Below are positions 25,441 to 36,324 of a DNA stretch of 64,000 nt, one piece after another. The stretch is from Metridium senile. Its lineage: Eukaryota; Cnidaria; Anthozoa; Actiniaria; Metridiidae. Both the position numbers and the translations under genes were made by a program. The stretch is taken from positions 14,472,681 through 14,536,680 of the forward strand of contig OX459108.1 of assembly GCA_949775045.1 (NCBI GenBank), read 5' to 3'. The notes under the pieces were generated by a model. The model was not told the origin of the DNA and made no database searches. It worked only from the letters and a program-made list of their open reading frames with translations. Numbering within the stretch: the first letter of the stretch is position 1; every line of letters begins with the position of its first letter.

Positions 25441-26362
25441 ATACAAATATTTGTTGCACAAACGACTCAATAATGAGTATACGTGAAGGAACACAATGTA
25501 ATATCCTCCAAAAACTGTCGATAAACTCCATTGAAATCAACTAACTAAAACGGAATCCAACTATAAACTAACTAAAAATTCAGAAGAACAAAAGTACAAA
25601 ATACCTAATAAATTATAATGACAAAAATGTGTCTAGGGAATAGAACTAAATAGAGCGTACAGGAGACCAAAACAAAACAAAAACAGAACTATAAACTTAA
25701 CAGCAACATATTAAAACCCACGTAAATCAGTTCAGTTCGTTATTCACAAATCAGCCTCTTTTTAGAAATGCAGCCAGGCCTTTGAATAAAAACGAGGATC
25801 GGATAATACTGAGAAACTAAAGTAAAATCGTAGTTATAATAGATTAAAGTAGTTTGCATGATAACGAGATTAAAAGTATACGGAGGCCATTTTGAAACAA
25901 AAATAACAAAAGATATGAGTTGTAATCACGTGATATTATTGTCCACGTGATATTGCTGGATAAGCCATGTGGGATGTGCATACTTGAATTGTTTACTTAC
26001 AAACACTGATACAGTTCGTACATTTTGTTATCCAATGGTTTCCTTACAAACACAGTCTGCTAGTTATCATACATTCTTACTCCAATTGCTCCCTTACAAA
26101 CACTGAGGCAGTTCACACTAGAGCTCAGTAAGTTATGAAATAATTAAAGCTACTTTTAGACAAAATTGTTTTCATGAGTTGTAATCTCACGACCGCATTT
26201 TAAATCAATAAAATCTGGTAACGTGACTAACCCAATACTACAAAATAATTTCATCATTTTCGTCTTTGCTTCTTTACAGTCAATATATTGTGTTTTATGT
26301 TTTTTGATCCTGAACCAGCTGGTTTTATCATAATTTTGTTGTTGCTTCAATTGAGAACTTTC
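25441..26362. other. 3' flank of gene B, duplicated in C and D flanks
   Basis: No gene. Nearly the same sequence lies at 34930-35842 (direct) and, in pieces, inverted at 53040-54600. It includes a GTGATATTATTGTCCACGTG word and one copy of the ~95-bp repeat that is expanded beside gene D. Confidence 0.7.
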
Positions 26363-26817
26363 CTATTTACAACCATAGAGTTCCATTCTTAGTACAATGT
26401 AACTTGCCCATGTCTTGGGGTAAACTCTGATATATCTGGCTCTTATAGGAGGAGTAATAGCATTCTTTACCACCGTTTGTTGGTCAGTGTTACCAACAAA
26501 TATCTTTCCTCCCTCGTAGTCAGTAAGTGTTGTTCCATCCATGCTGTATTGCAGAGAGTATGTCTTAACACAGCTGGCATAGCCGTATCCTCCTCCTTGA
26601 GTGGCAATTGCTGTTACAGTCGATACGCTGCTCAAATCCACTTGTATCCACTGTCCCAGTGTACTTGGATTTGGTTCCCATCCAAATATACTGACGTCCA
26701 GATTAAGCCTTGCTGTGTAAGGATGATACGGTAAATATGCCGTAGAAGCGGTGATCTTATCATCAGAGATAGCTTTACTCTCCATGCCTAAAGCAGATTC
26801 AACAAGGCACGACGGGG
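26363..26817 (-). CDS. Gene B exon 4: discoidin domain, acceptor altered
   Basis: The usual acceptor (TTTCCTTAG before TAACGACG in A, C and D) is absent; the sequence jumps from TTGTTTCC to ACTACAATAG. The AG in ACAATAG at 26818-26819 is preceded by a pyrimidine-rich stretch, and splicing there restores the phase (Ala-Pro-Ser-Cys). The domain itself is intact: [35 protein letters not shown] and ELYGCK. Upstream in-frame codons to 26896 are intron. Confidence 0.65.
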
Positions 26818-29800
26818 CTATTGTAGTGGAAACAATAAGAGGTAATAATAAAACTATTAACGAGATTGCTTCATTAGGTATAAAACCTATGGCCATGAGA
26901 TTTAGATTGGACGTTTTTAAAGAACAAATATACCAGCAAAATTTGAATCGCCATAACCCATTATCTCACAGAAGTTATTTAATAGATAATCACTTCGGCA
27001 TGCAGCATTCGTGGGTATATTGCAGGCAGCTGAGGACGTAGCCCGAAGCTGCCTGCAATATACCCACGAATGCTGCGTGCCGAAGTGATTATCTGGTATA
27101 ATTACTATTCACTACCCTGCACCATTATTCTCTCTCTTGCACAGTAAGCGGCGGTTTCTTGTGTTTTTGAATATAATAACAATAGGCTTACCACACTTTA
27201 ATTAGTTATCAGCCAATGAAAATGTATTTACCATTCAGTAGCCTGCCCCATTATTGTTCTCTTTGTTGCATAATAATCGGCGGTTTCTTGTCTCTTTGAA
27301 TATAATAACAATAGGCTTACCAAACTCCAATTAGTAATCATTTCATTCAATTGATGACATTAAGACTTGTTTTTGTTGCAAATTTTGCAACGGTTAATTT
27401 GCAACGGTTGCCTCGGTAGTATAATGGCTTTTAAAAGGCGCGGATACAGCAAAGCAGAAGATCTCGGTTCGTATCCTGGCATTAGTACTCAAAGACTTTT
27501 TTCGCCAAAAAATCGCTTTCTAGTAAATTAATTCTAAGTCTGATCTTTACTAGCCTGCGTACAGCCGGTTTAATTACCCGTAATAACCGTCTGCGAAAGT
27601 TCGCCAGATATCGTGTTCTCTGTGACCCGATATAAGAAGCGATTTCTGATTGGCTCTCGCTAGGGTCAATTCTTACGCGAACTCTGATTGGTCAACGGCA
27701 CGGCATAATCTCTTCCGGTTGAGATGTTTTCGTTGCTACATGCACGTGAGTTTGACCATGTTGACAGCTAGAGTAAAGAAATGGTCTAAATATATTACTA
27801 TGAGTGTATTTACCTGCGATTTGTGCCGCAGCACACAACATAAACCAGAAGAGAGGTTCCTCATTGAAGGAAAGTGTGAAATTAAGATTCTTTCAGAGCT
27901 CCAAATTCTTTCTCGAACGCCGAATAATGACTATATTTGCCGTCGATGTTTCGTACTTTTGAAGAGACGAAGGCATTCGCTTCAAGATGTAACCTCCACC
28001 GAAAGTGCTTTTAACATCACAGCGTCCTTTGAAGAACATTGTGAAAGTGCTGATTGTAATATATTTAGACCATGTCTTTACTCTCGCTGTCAACATGGTC
28101 AAACTCACGTGCATGTAGCAACGAAAACATCGCAACCGGAAGAGATTATGCCGTGCCGTTGACCAATCAGAGTTCGCGTAAGAATTGATCTTAGCGAGAG
28201 CCAATCAGAAATCGCTTCTTATATCGGGTCACAGAGAACACGATATCTGGCGAACTTTCGCAGACGGTTATTACGGGTAATTAAACCGGCTGCACGCAGG
28301 CTAATCTTTACTAGAATGGAAATTATTAGTTAGACACACTAAATAGAGCATACTGCAATATTTCTAATAATGCAGAGTGCGAACTGCAATATTTCTAATA
28401 ATGCTGAGTGGGAACTGCAACATAACTAGATAGTTTGTTTTCAGATGCGGGTACCCTGCAATCAGTGATTTAGTGCAGAGAGAGAACAATGGGGTAGGGT
28501 GGTGAATACTAATTATGTTTCAAATCTTCTTCACTGTATTCTATATGGATTTTAATATCCTTTTGACTGAAATTGAAGATGTCTCTCCTGCGCCTCGGTA
28601 GTTTCACTTGGCAATTTCACTTGGATTTTAAACCCCCATAGAACAGATAGAATACATCGAATTGGGTTTGAAACACTACCTCTAAACAAAACCCTTTTGT
28701 TAACGTACCTCGTTTAACACTCACTTTGGTGGACGACTGTATGCGTACTCCAGCAATCGACGCAATGCAGATATAGATACCAGCATCTTCTACTCGAACA
28801 CTGTTGACTGTTAACAATCCTTCTCGAATGTTTGATCGTGCGTGTGGTGGTAGACTACCACCCTTTTTTATCCACGTTATTGTTGGCTTTGGGCTCCCTG
28901 TAGCAGTACATTTCATAGAGTAAGAAAATCCTACTGTCATTCCGAAAGTTTTTGGCGGCTTGACTACAAACACAGGGTTTACTACAACTAATTGTAGTCT
29001 CTTTACAGAAGAACCCAGAATGTTTTCAGCCTTGCAGTAGTAAATATCGGAGTCTGATTGTTTCAGTTTAGCAACAAAAAGGTCCCCGTTTTGGAACGAT
29101 GTACGGCCGTAAGGTAATGGGCTCGAAGCTCTTGACCACGTGACTTTAGGAAAAGGTGAGCCGATCACGTGACATCGTGGGAATGTAATTTTTTTGCCTG
29201 CTTGAACAAAGATTGGTTTGTTGGCTAAGGACACTTGGGGCGCATCTGGAGGAAAAAAAAACAGTTATTAGTTAATTATGTTGAATTGGAGAATATTGAA
29301 TTAAGTAGCAAGGGGCCATTTTGCATGACCATGCGCGAAATGCTGTACTGTGGCATCGCAATGCAGGCTCACCACAGGCTACCCACTCATTCACTTGTAA
29401 CAAAATGTCGCTGATCTATCGCGTTTTGTTATATTTATCTATCTTTCTTATCATTTCTAGAGTACAAACACTAAAAGTGTGCAATACTTTGTACTATTTA
29501 CCACTAAATAGTGTTGATTAAACAATAGAGAACAAAAGAATTGGCATAATTTAGCAGTATTTAGTGGTATTTATGTTGCACACTTTTAGTGTTTGTACTC
29601 TATCGCTATTTGTGAGTGTAGCAAAAACACAGTCTACGTAATTCAATAGAAATAACAAAAGACTTAATTTAAACAAAGAATGAAGCTAACAAAGAATACA
29701 ATAGGTTTCCGGTAAACACAGAAGGAGCCAACTGAAATTCTAGGCAAAGCAGCACTTTTTATGGTAGAAAATTGAAAATTTCGCTACCTTACCCAATTTT

Positions 29801-31682
29801 TCCAACAAATCAAACATGATAGATCGAAAGCACAGAAACAAAGGACATAAAATCAAATGGAATTTGTGTGGTATTCTCTCACACAAGTTAGCCATGTAAT
29901 CAAGAATAATAATAACCATATTCGCATAATCATACTGTGTTTGATGATTCATAAAAAGTCAATAAATTGTTCGATTGCTGGGATATCGAGGATCTCCTTT
30001 CATGAATGGTACATAAACTAAATGTGTCTTATTTCAGGCTCGAGTATTTCAAAGTTCAAGAGTTTTGACCAATTAATAATGATCATGTAAACAATGTTTA
30101 CATCTTTGATTGGCAAAAAAATCCAACTTCCCCAATTGTCCAATTAAAGATCCACCATAAAACATTACCAATGCATATGGATATCATCATTTCTGCTTAA
30201 AACACATTGGTATTTTCACTACATTTAATAACATTTCAAGATGGAAAATGCCGAACAGCCCGAATTTATCAATTATGACATGAAAGCAATGTGAAAATTT
30301 TCGCCACCCATTGCAGTCGATTTTATCACAAAATGTTGTGATACAATACAAATAGCATCCCACTCATCGTGTTAAAAGACCTGGCATCAGATAGTCTTAT
30401 TTCCTGAGTTACACCGACGGCAAAGTATGGCCTTAACCACGTTACAGTCGCCATTTTCTCTTCTCCGCGAGTCAGCTTGAATGAGTCTTTTAACATTTTT
30501 TCTCGAAACTATACTCTAATGATTTCGCTTGAATCGCATATAGGACACATATTCGATATCAGCCCTTATAATTGAGTCTGATCAATTCAGTGCAAAAGAA
30601 GAAAAAACGGATTTCTTGAACATATATTTATGTGAGCACCTCTACTGAGAGAACGTGATACGAGCAAGTGCTATGACCAGGGCAACTGAAACGTGACGCG
30701 CATGCGCTGTGAAATGGCCCCTTGTTGAATTAAGTGGGTCAAAAAGTTAAAAGCTGGGTTTCACAAACTTTTGTTGTCATGGCACAACTCGAAAGCGCGT
30801 AGAGAATTTTACTATACAGCCTGCAAAAATGTACACGTCAACAAACAGTTATCATGTACACTAACTATATCGAGGCTGAGCTCGAGTGACAAGAAGCGTG
30901 AAATAGTCTATCCATGAAAAAGACTGTGGAATAGAGCTTTTTTTTTTTAAAAAAAACCCACTATATCCATGAAATCAAATCAAATTGATACTGTGGAATA
31001 GAGCGCAAACATTATATCTTTGAAATAGTATAAAATTGCTACTGTGGAATACATCTTATTTAGTGACGTCTATTAGTCACTATCAAAGACATGAACGAAC
31101 ATGCTTTTATAACTTCTAAATTGGATTTCTGTAACAGCTTGCTGAGTGGGACTGCCTGACACCGAAATCTCCAAACTCCAACGTGTCCAAAACACCGCTG
31201 CAAGACTTGTCACCGGAATAAAGAAGAATGACCCAATCACACCTATACTACAACAACTCCACTGGCTTCCTATTAAATCTAGAATAGACTTTAAGATTTT
31301 AACGACTGTTTACAAAGCACTCCATAATCTGACTCCTGAATATATAACTGAACTTTTGACCCTGTATAAACCGTCACGCTGTCTTCGCTCTGCAAACAAG
31401 AACTTATTGGTAGTACCAAAAACTTACACTCAGACGTTTGGCAATAGATTATTTGAAGCAGCTGCCCCTCGCTTATGGAATACACTGCCTCTGCCAATAA
31501 GAAACTCTAACTCCTTAAATTCATTTAAATCATCTCTTAAGACTTTTTTGTTCCGCAAAAATTTTGATTCGCAATCAGCCTAGTTTAATTTTTGATTTTA
31601 ATTGTAAATAGTGTGTTTCCTTTTGTAATATAGTTGAAATATTTTTTTGTAAAGCATCGAAACTTTGTATTTTGCTTAATAA

Positions 31683-31741
<59 letters not shown>

Positions 31742-33328
31742 CGTGTTAATGAGAACAGCTCTATTTCATGGTTTTACTGTTTTCGCTGTATTAAGGTATT
31801 CCATACTTACAATTCACAGTCAGTCGTACGGTTTGCTGTTCAGAGCCAAGAATGTTCTTCGCTCGACATTGGTACATTCCAGAATGGTTTGGAGTCACGT
31901 TCGGAATCACAAGTTTATGTTTAGATGAAAGAGGACTGGAACTAGCTGAGGAACCACGCACTTTTGTCCATGTGAACTTTGGTTTAGGATAACCGCTGGA
32001 CGAGCAATGGAAGGCTGCTGTCTCAGTTTTATTAAGGACCAATGAAGAGGGAGATATAACCACATCTGGAGACGATACTGATTGACCTGGATCCCCCTTC
32101 AATCCCGGCATACCTTGTGGTCCTTGATCTCCTTGGTCCCCTTTCAAACCACGTGGACCCATAATTCCCATCTCTCCCATATCTCCTTTCGGCCCTTTCT
32201 TTCCTCTGGGCCCACTGTAACCTCGCCTTCCTGCTGGTCCGGGAGGTCCTTGTGCGCACTTTGTATATTTACTTGAGCAGAAGCTTTGGACAAGCTTTTG
32301 GATTTGTTCCAGTTCGCTTGAAGAGAACACGTTACGACGGGTTCTGGTTGACCTAGCTGAAGTAGTAAATATCACAATGAAAACAATCAATACTTTAGTA
32401 GAACTACTTCAATGTTAATCAATAAATGAATCAAGAACTTGTAATGTAATATTTCATCTTCAAATTAAAACTGGGACCTAAGCCCGCTTAGTCAAAAACA
32501 AGAAATTATGTCATTATTTAATTAATATATTTCTTGATACATGCATTCTTTGCCTTAGACTTACATGATTATAGGTAAATTAGTCAAATACTAGAGAAAA
32601 GATTTGTGATTTGTGTTTTGTACCATTGGCCGTGTTGAATACAAAGAATAGATTACAGGAAATCAAGGTATAAACTGTGCAATTAATTCACAGCATAAAT
32701 CTTTAAACAAGTAAATAAAAGAAACCCCAAATAGACTATTTCACAGTTCTCGTCGATCAACCTTAGCCTCTTTAGCGTGTAATATATTCTTTAGAATTTG
32801 ATTAGGGCCCATGGAATATTTAAGTATTTCAATTGTTTGATAATGTGTACATTCCCTAAGTTACGAACGGGCTGAAGTCCAATTCTAAAGAATATATTAC
32901 ACGCTAACGAGGCCGCCGAGGTTTATCGACGAGAACTATGAAAAAGACTATTGATACTTGTGTAGACCGAATCGAAACATGCCGACATACTATCGTTCAT
33001 GCCTAGCAAACCTCGCGTTGGTATACAATAGTTTTCACGAGTATGAGAGGCTAGCCGGTCATTAACATCAGCTATAAGATAAGATAAGTTGTTCGCCGTT
33101 TTTCGATTCGGAGTGTATATTCTTACCATATCCAATGTGTCCTGTGTGTTCACCTTCCTGTTCGCGATCGTGTGGTTTATAGCTTGTCTCAATACTTTCC
33201 ATTCTTGTACCATAGTCCTTCAGTACCATCTCTACACGTACAAACTGGCCAACACAGACAAACACAACCACAGCATGGACAACGCAAGACCACAAAGATA
33301 CTCCACGCACAGCTTTTTTATCGGTCAT
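26363..33328 (-). CDS. Gene B: type II membrane collagen-Ig3-discoidin protein
   Basis: Exons 33127-33328, 31811-32356, 28709-29245 and 26363-26817, about 579 residues if exon 4 starts at the cryptic acceptor described below. The architecture is as in gene A: TM span in exon 1, RTRR, 19 collagen triplets, three Ig domains, discoidin. Introns are swollen by insertions: a LINE fragment and a 1.4-kb DNA element in intron 2, and a foldback, a tRNA-like sequence and an 8-bp-TSD element in intron 3. Relative to its paralogues about 30 bases spanning the usual acceptor and VTTTT linker are lost at the start of exon 4. No internal stop. The copy may be functional with a shortened linker or may be on the way to decay. 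Confidence 0.72.
26985..27093. mobile_element. Near-perfect foldback in intron 3 of gene B
   Basis: GATAATCACTTCGGCATGCA... pairs with its reverse copy ending GCCGAAGTGATTATC around a 15-base loop; arms are about 47 bp. The ends resemble the hairpin at 46550-46661, so both may belong to one MITE family. Two direct copies of a ~110-bp segment (TTTGAATATAATAACAATAG core) follow at 27115-27330. Confidence 0.8.
27409..27480 (+). tRNA. tRNA-like sequence in intron 3 of gene B
   Basis: TAGTATAATGG resembles an Asp/Glu-type A box and GGTTCGTATCC a B box; TGCC and GGCA can pair as part of an acceptor stem. The anticodon arm does not fold well. Probably a tRNA-derived SINE head or pseudogene. Confidence 0.3.
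27551..28303. mobile_element. DNA transposon, TAGCCTGCG ends, 8-bp TSD, 245-bp arms
   Basis: Begins TAGCCTGCGTACAGCCGG, ends CCGGCTGCACGCAGGCTA, and is flanked by ATCTTTAC on both sides (27543-27550, 28304-28311). The arms are about 245 bp and more than 95 percent alike by eye. The centre codes for a short zinc-finger protein (next entry). An 8-bp duplication fits hAT or P-type transposases; the superfamily is not settled. Confidence 0.8.
27801..28062 (+). CDS. N-terminal zinc-finger fragment of transposon protein
   Basis: From ATG 27801 ([20 protein letters not shown]) through [20 protein letters not shown] to [14 protein letters not shown] and CRRC can form a zinc site like THAP/ZAD-type DNA-binding heads of transposases. 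The frame ends in the right arm, so only the head remains. The frame can be read further upstream (27650) and downstream (28162) through the arms, but that is not meaningful. Confidence 0.45.
28515..28673. mobile_element. Foldback MITE in intron 3 of gene B
   Basis: Orthologous to the MITE in genes A, C and D (ATGTTTCAAATC left end, TTTGAAACA right end). Confidence 0.7.
28709..29245 (-). CDS. Gene B exon 3: Ig 2 and Ig 3
   Basis: Same length as in the other copies (537 nt). [18 protein letters not shown] with [11 protein letters not shown], and [19 protein letters not shown] with [11 protein letters not shown]. Ends KVSVKRG as in gene A. Confidence 0.85.
29307..30724. mobile_element. 1.4-kb nonautonomous DNA element in intron 2 of gene B
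   Basis: Inverted ends CAAGGGGCCATTT, flanked by TTGAATTAAGT on both sides (29296-29306, 30725-30735). It is absent from the other three copies. It contains an inner palindrome (GAGTACAAACACTAAAAGTG with its reverse at about 29578-29601). No transposase frame. Confidence 0.7.
30890..31050. repeat. TGTGGAATAGAGC tandem repeat
   Basis: Three degenerate copies of a ~52-bp unit (TGTGGAATAGAGCGCAAACA, ATATCCATGAAAT, ATTGCTAC). The same unit is expanded at 37520-37812 in gene C. Confidence 0.7.
31063..31740 (+). mobile_element. LINE 3' fragment (CR1/Jockey group) in intron 2 of gene B
   Basis: Encodes the C-terminal 145 residues of a reverse transcriptase: [51 protein letters not shown] and [11 protein letters not shown], with the stop at 31581-31583. 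The tail is an ATT trinucleotide run at 31681-31738. Antisense to gene B and 5'-truncated. Confidence 0.85.
31811..32356 (-). CDS. Gene B exon 2: RTRR site, collagen, Ig 1
   Basis: ARSTRTRRN, coiled stalk ending KYTKCAQ, 19 triplets with [16 protein letters not shown] as local differences, then Ig 1 ([25 protein letters not shown]). Confidence 0.85.
32357..33126. other. Intron 1 of gene B
   Basis: 770 bp, no gene. Much of it matches intron 1 of gene A (GTCAAATACTAGAGAAAAGA, AGGAAATCAAGGTATAAACT), with the retroelement and tRNA-like insert of A absent. Confidence 0.6.
33127..33328 (-). CDS. Gene B exon 1: cytosolic tip, membrane span, stalk
   Basis: [20 protein letters not shown], then hydrophobic [16 protein letters not shown]. 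The stalk carries two extra residues ([12 protein letters not shown]) compared with C and D. Donor GTAAGA after TATG. Confidence 0.8.
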
Positions 33329-33520
33329 TATGAGCCAGGTTGAAATGAACGAACAGCAATGTTTACTGTAGAGAGAATAGTGTTTGTATGGATGTGTTTG
33401 GGTTGTAGCTGTTGTAATTATATTCGATGATGTGTATGAGCTTGAATGTGACTCTCAATGCATGGGTTTTCCGCTTTGTGGTAGATATGCTGTCATTTGA
33501 AGCAGGAAGAATTTTGAAGG
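33329..33520 (-). promoter_or_regulatory. Conserved upstream region of gene B
   Basis: Matches the gene A upstream block; TATAATTA on the minus strand at 33415-33422, about 90 bp from the ATG. Confidence 0.45.
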
Positions 33521-34268
33521 TCAATCCAGTTTCGTGCTGGTTATCAGTGAAATACACAAACAGATGACCCAAATAGATGCGTCATGTACACTCCTGTTTT
33601 AAAAATCGTCGTCCTGAAACTGCAATAAACAATTCAAGACCGCAAAGGTAGCCTACGTCACATCCGGACCGAGAAAAAGTCTGGATGTGACGTAGGCAAC
33701 TGCAAAAGATGCCATCAATCTTATTGCAATTCAGTTTATTAGTTTGTTGTTGCTGTTCATGTTTTCAATAGGGTCAATGACATGGTCATTCAATTTCCAC
33801 TTCAAAAGCTCGCACAAGCGCATGCCAGCAAAAGTCAATTTGAATAAATTGGTGACAAGGTAAATAAGACCATCATCGTCTTCAGAGCCAGCACTATTGT
33901 CATCCAGCGGGAAAGCAATGACAGCAGCGCATGCTCTGTGTGCAGCAGCGACTATCTCAATCTCGTTCCCATAGTCGTTATTTCTTACTGCGCATGCTCG
34001 ACAAAGTATCTTGATATTTCGTAGAGCATGCGCAGTAAGAAGTATCGATTATGAGAACGAGATTGTGGTTAAAATTCCATAACCCTTTGCAGTGTTGAAC
34101 AAAAACAAGCTGCTTAACCAAAATAATTATAAACATTTGATGGAGTATTGATAATTTTATAATTAAATTTCCTACCTAAAACATTGTCGATCCATCAAGT
34201 CATGCAATCAAAAGTGGCAAAACAGCAATTGTCAATCCAAAAATTAACTAAGACGGGTAGGTTTTGCA
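33521..34268. other. Spacer between genes B and C
   Basis: No gene. Hairpin CCTACGTCACATCCGGAC/GTCTGGATGTGACGTAGG at 33653-33695. From about 33620 it is nearly identical to 23575 onward beside gene B. Confidence 0.6.
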
Positions 34269-34930
34269 ATGGATTTGTGGAATCAAATCCCAGTTTCTTT
34301 AAGATCTTCGTCAACATTTTATTTGAAAAAGGAATTTCGGCAATGTTTGTTTAATTATTTATTATACATGGCTACAATGTTGATATCACAAAATCATTTG
34401 AGAAGAAGTGTGTTAATAGTAATGATATTAATAGTTATAATTTGCTCTTTTTTATATTCAACAATTTATTTAGTGTAAATAATTTCTATTATCCGTATCT
34501 AATATTGTATAGAAATGAAATAAAGTGTTAATAGTAATAATATTAATAGTTATAATTTGTTCTTCTTTATATTTATTAATTTATTTAGTGTAAATAATTT
34601 CTATTATCCGTATCTAATAGTGTATAGAAATGAAATAAAGTGTTAATAGTAATAATATTAATAGTTATAATTTGCTCTTTTTTATATTCAACAATTTATT
34701 TAGTGTAAATAATTTCTATTATCCGTATCTAATATTGTATAGAAATGAAATAAAGTGTTAATAGTAATAATATTAATAGTTATAATTTGTTCTTCTTTAT
34801 ATTTATTAATTTATTTAGTGTAGATAATTTCTATTATCCGTATCTAATAGTGTACAGAAATAAAGTGTTAACAGTAATAATATTAATAATTATAATTTGT
34901 TCTTCTTTGTATTGATACAAATCAGTATTT
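34269..34930 (+). mobile_element. LINE 3' end with ~115-bp tandem array (4-5 copies)
   Basis: Same MDLWNQIPVSL terminus and same tandem unit as at 24217-25440, but units start only near 34409, 34525, 34645 and 34761, plus a partial. The two arrays differ by about five units, so they changed length after the segmental duplication. Confidence 0.75.
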
Positions 34931-35842
34931 GTTGCACAAACGACTCAATAATGAGTTTACGTGAAGGAACACATATCCTGTCATATCCTCCAAAAACTGT
35001 CGATAAACTCCATTGAAATCAACTAACTAAAACGGAATCCAACTATAAACTAACTAAAAATTCAGAAGCACAAAAAATACAAAATACCTAATAAATTATA
35101 ATGACAAAAATGTGTCTAGGGAATAGAACTAAATAGAGCGTACAGGAGACCAAAACAAAACAAAAACAGAACTATAAACTTAACAGCAACATATTAAAAC
35201 CCACGTAAAGCAGTTCAGTTCGTTATTCACAAATCAGCCTCTTTTTAGAAATGCAGCCAGGCCTTTGAATAAAAACGAGGATCGGATAATACTGAGAAAC
35301 TAAAGTAAAATCGTAGTTATAATAGATTAAAGTAGTTTGCATGATAACGAGATTAAAAGTATACGGAGGCCATTTTGAAACAAAAATAACAAAAGATATG
35401 AGTTGTAATCACGTGATATTATTGTCCACGTGATATTGCTGGATAAGCCATGTGGGAAGTGCATACTTGAATTGTTTACTTAGAAACACTGATACAGTTC
35501 GTACATTTTATTATCCAATGGTTCCTTACAAACACAGTCTGCTAGTTATCATACATTCTTACTCCAATTGCTCCCTTAGAAACACTGAGGCAGTTCACAC
35601 TAGAGCTCAGTAAGTTATGAAATGATAAAGCTACATTTAGACAAAATTGTTTTCATGCGTTGTAATCTCACGACCGCATTTTAAATCAATAAAATCTGGT
35701 CACGTGACTAACCCAATACTACAAAATAATTTCATCATTTTCGTCTTTGCTTCTTTACAGTCAATATATTGTGTAACATTTGTTTTTTAATCTGAACCAG
35801 GTTTTACCATAATTTTCTTTGTTGCTTTAATTAAGAACTTTC
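34931..35842. other. 3' flank of gene C
   Basis: No gene; duplicated counterpart of 25441-26362. Confidence 0.6.
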
Positions 35843-36324
35843 CTAGTATTTACAACCATAGAGTTCCATTCTTAGATGGATGTAACCATTCCATGTCTTG
35901 GGGTAAACTCTGATATATCTGGCACTTATAGGAGGAGTGATGGCATTCTTTACCACCGTTTGTTGGTCAGTGTTACCAACAAATATCTTTCCTCTCTCGT
36001 AGTCAGTAAATGTTGTTCCATCCATGCTGTATAGTAGAGAATATGTCTTTACCCATGCGGTAGCGCTGTATCCTCCTTGAGTAGCAATTGCTGTTACATT
36101 CGTTATGCTGCTCAAATCTACTTGTATCCACTCTCCCAGCTGTGATGGTAAATGTGATATCCATCCATATGCAGCCAGGTTAAGCCGCCTTGCATTGTAA
36201 GGATAATAGCTGGAATGTACCGTAGAAGCGGTGATCTTATCATCAGAGATAGCTCTACTCTCCATGCCCAAAGGATATCCAGCAATGCATTGCGGGGCTA
36301 TTGTCGTGGGCTGTGGCGTCGTTA
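35843..36324 (-). CDS. Gene C exon 4: discoidin domain
   Basis: Normal acceptor CCTTAG. The linker is shorter ([13 protein letters not shown]) than in A and D. The domain is complete ([35 protein letters not shown]) and the frame ends ELYGCKY. Confidence 0.82.

Noticed and set aside
28617..29234. Extra C-terminal residues of gene B exon 3 read through to 28617
   Set aside because: The frame runs past the conserved GTACGT donor into the intron; the other copies end the exon at the same place.
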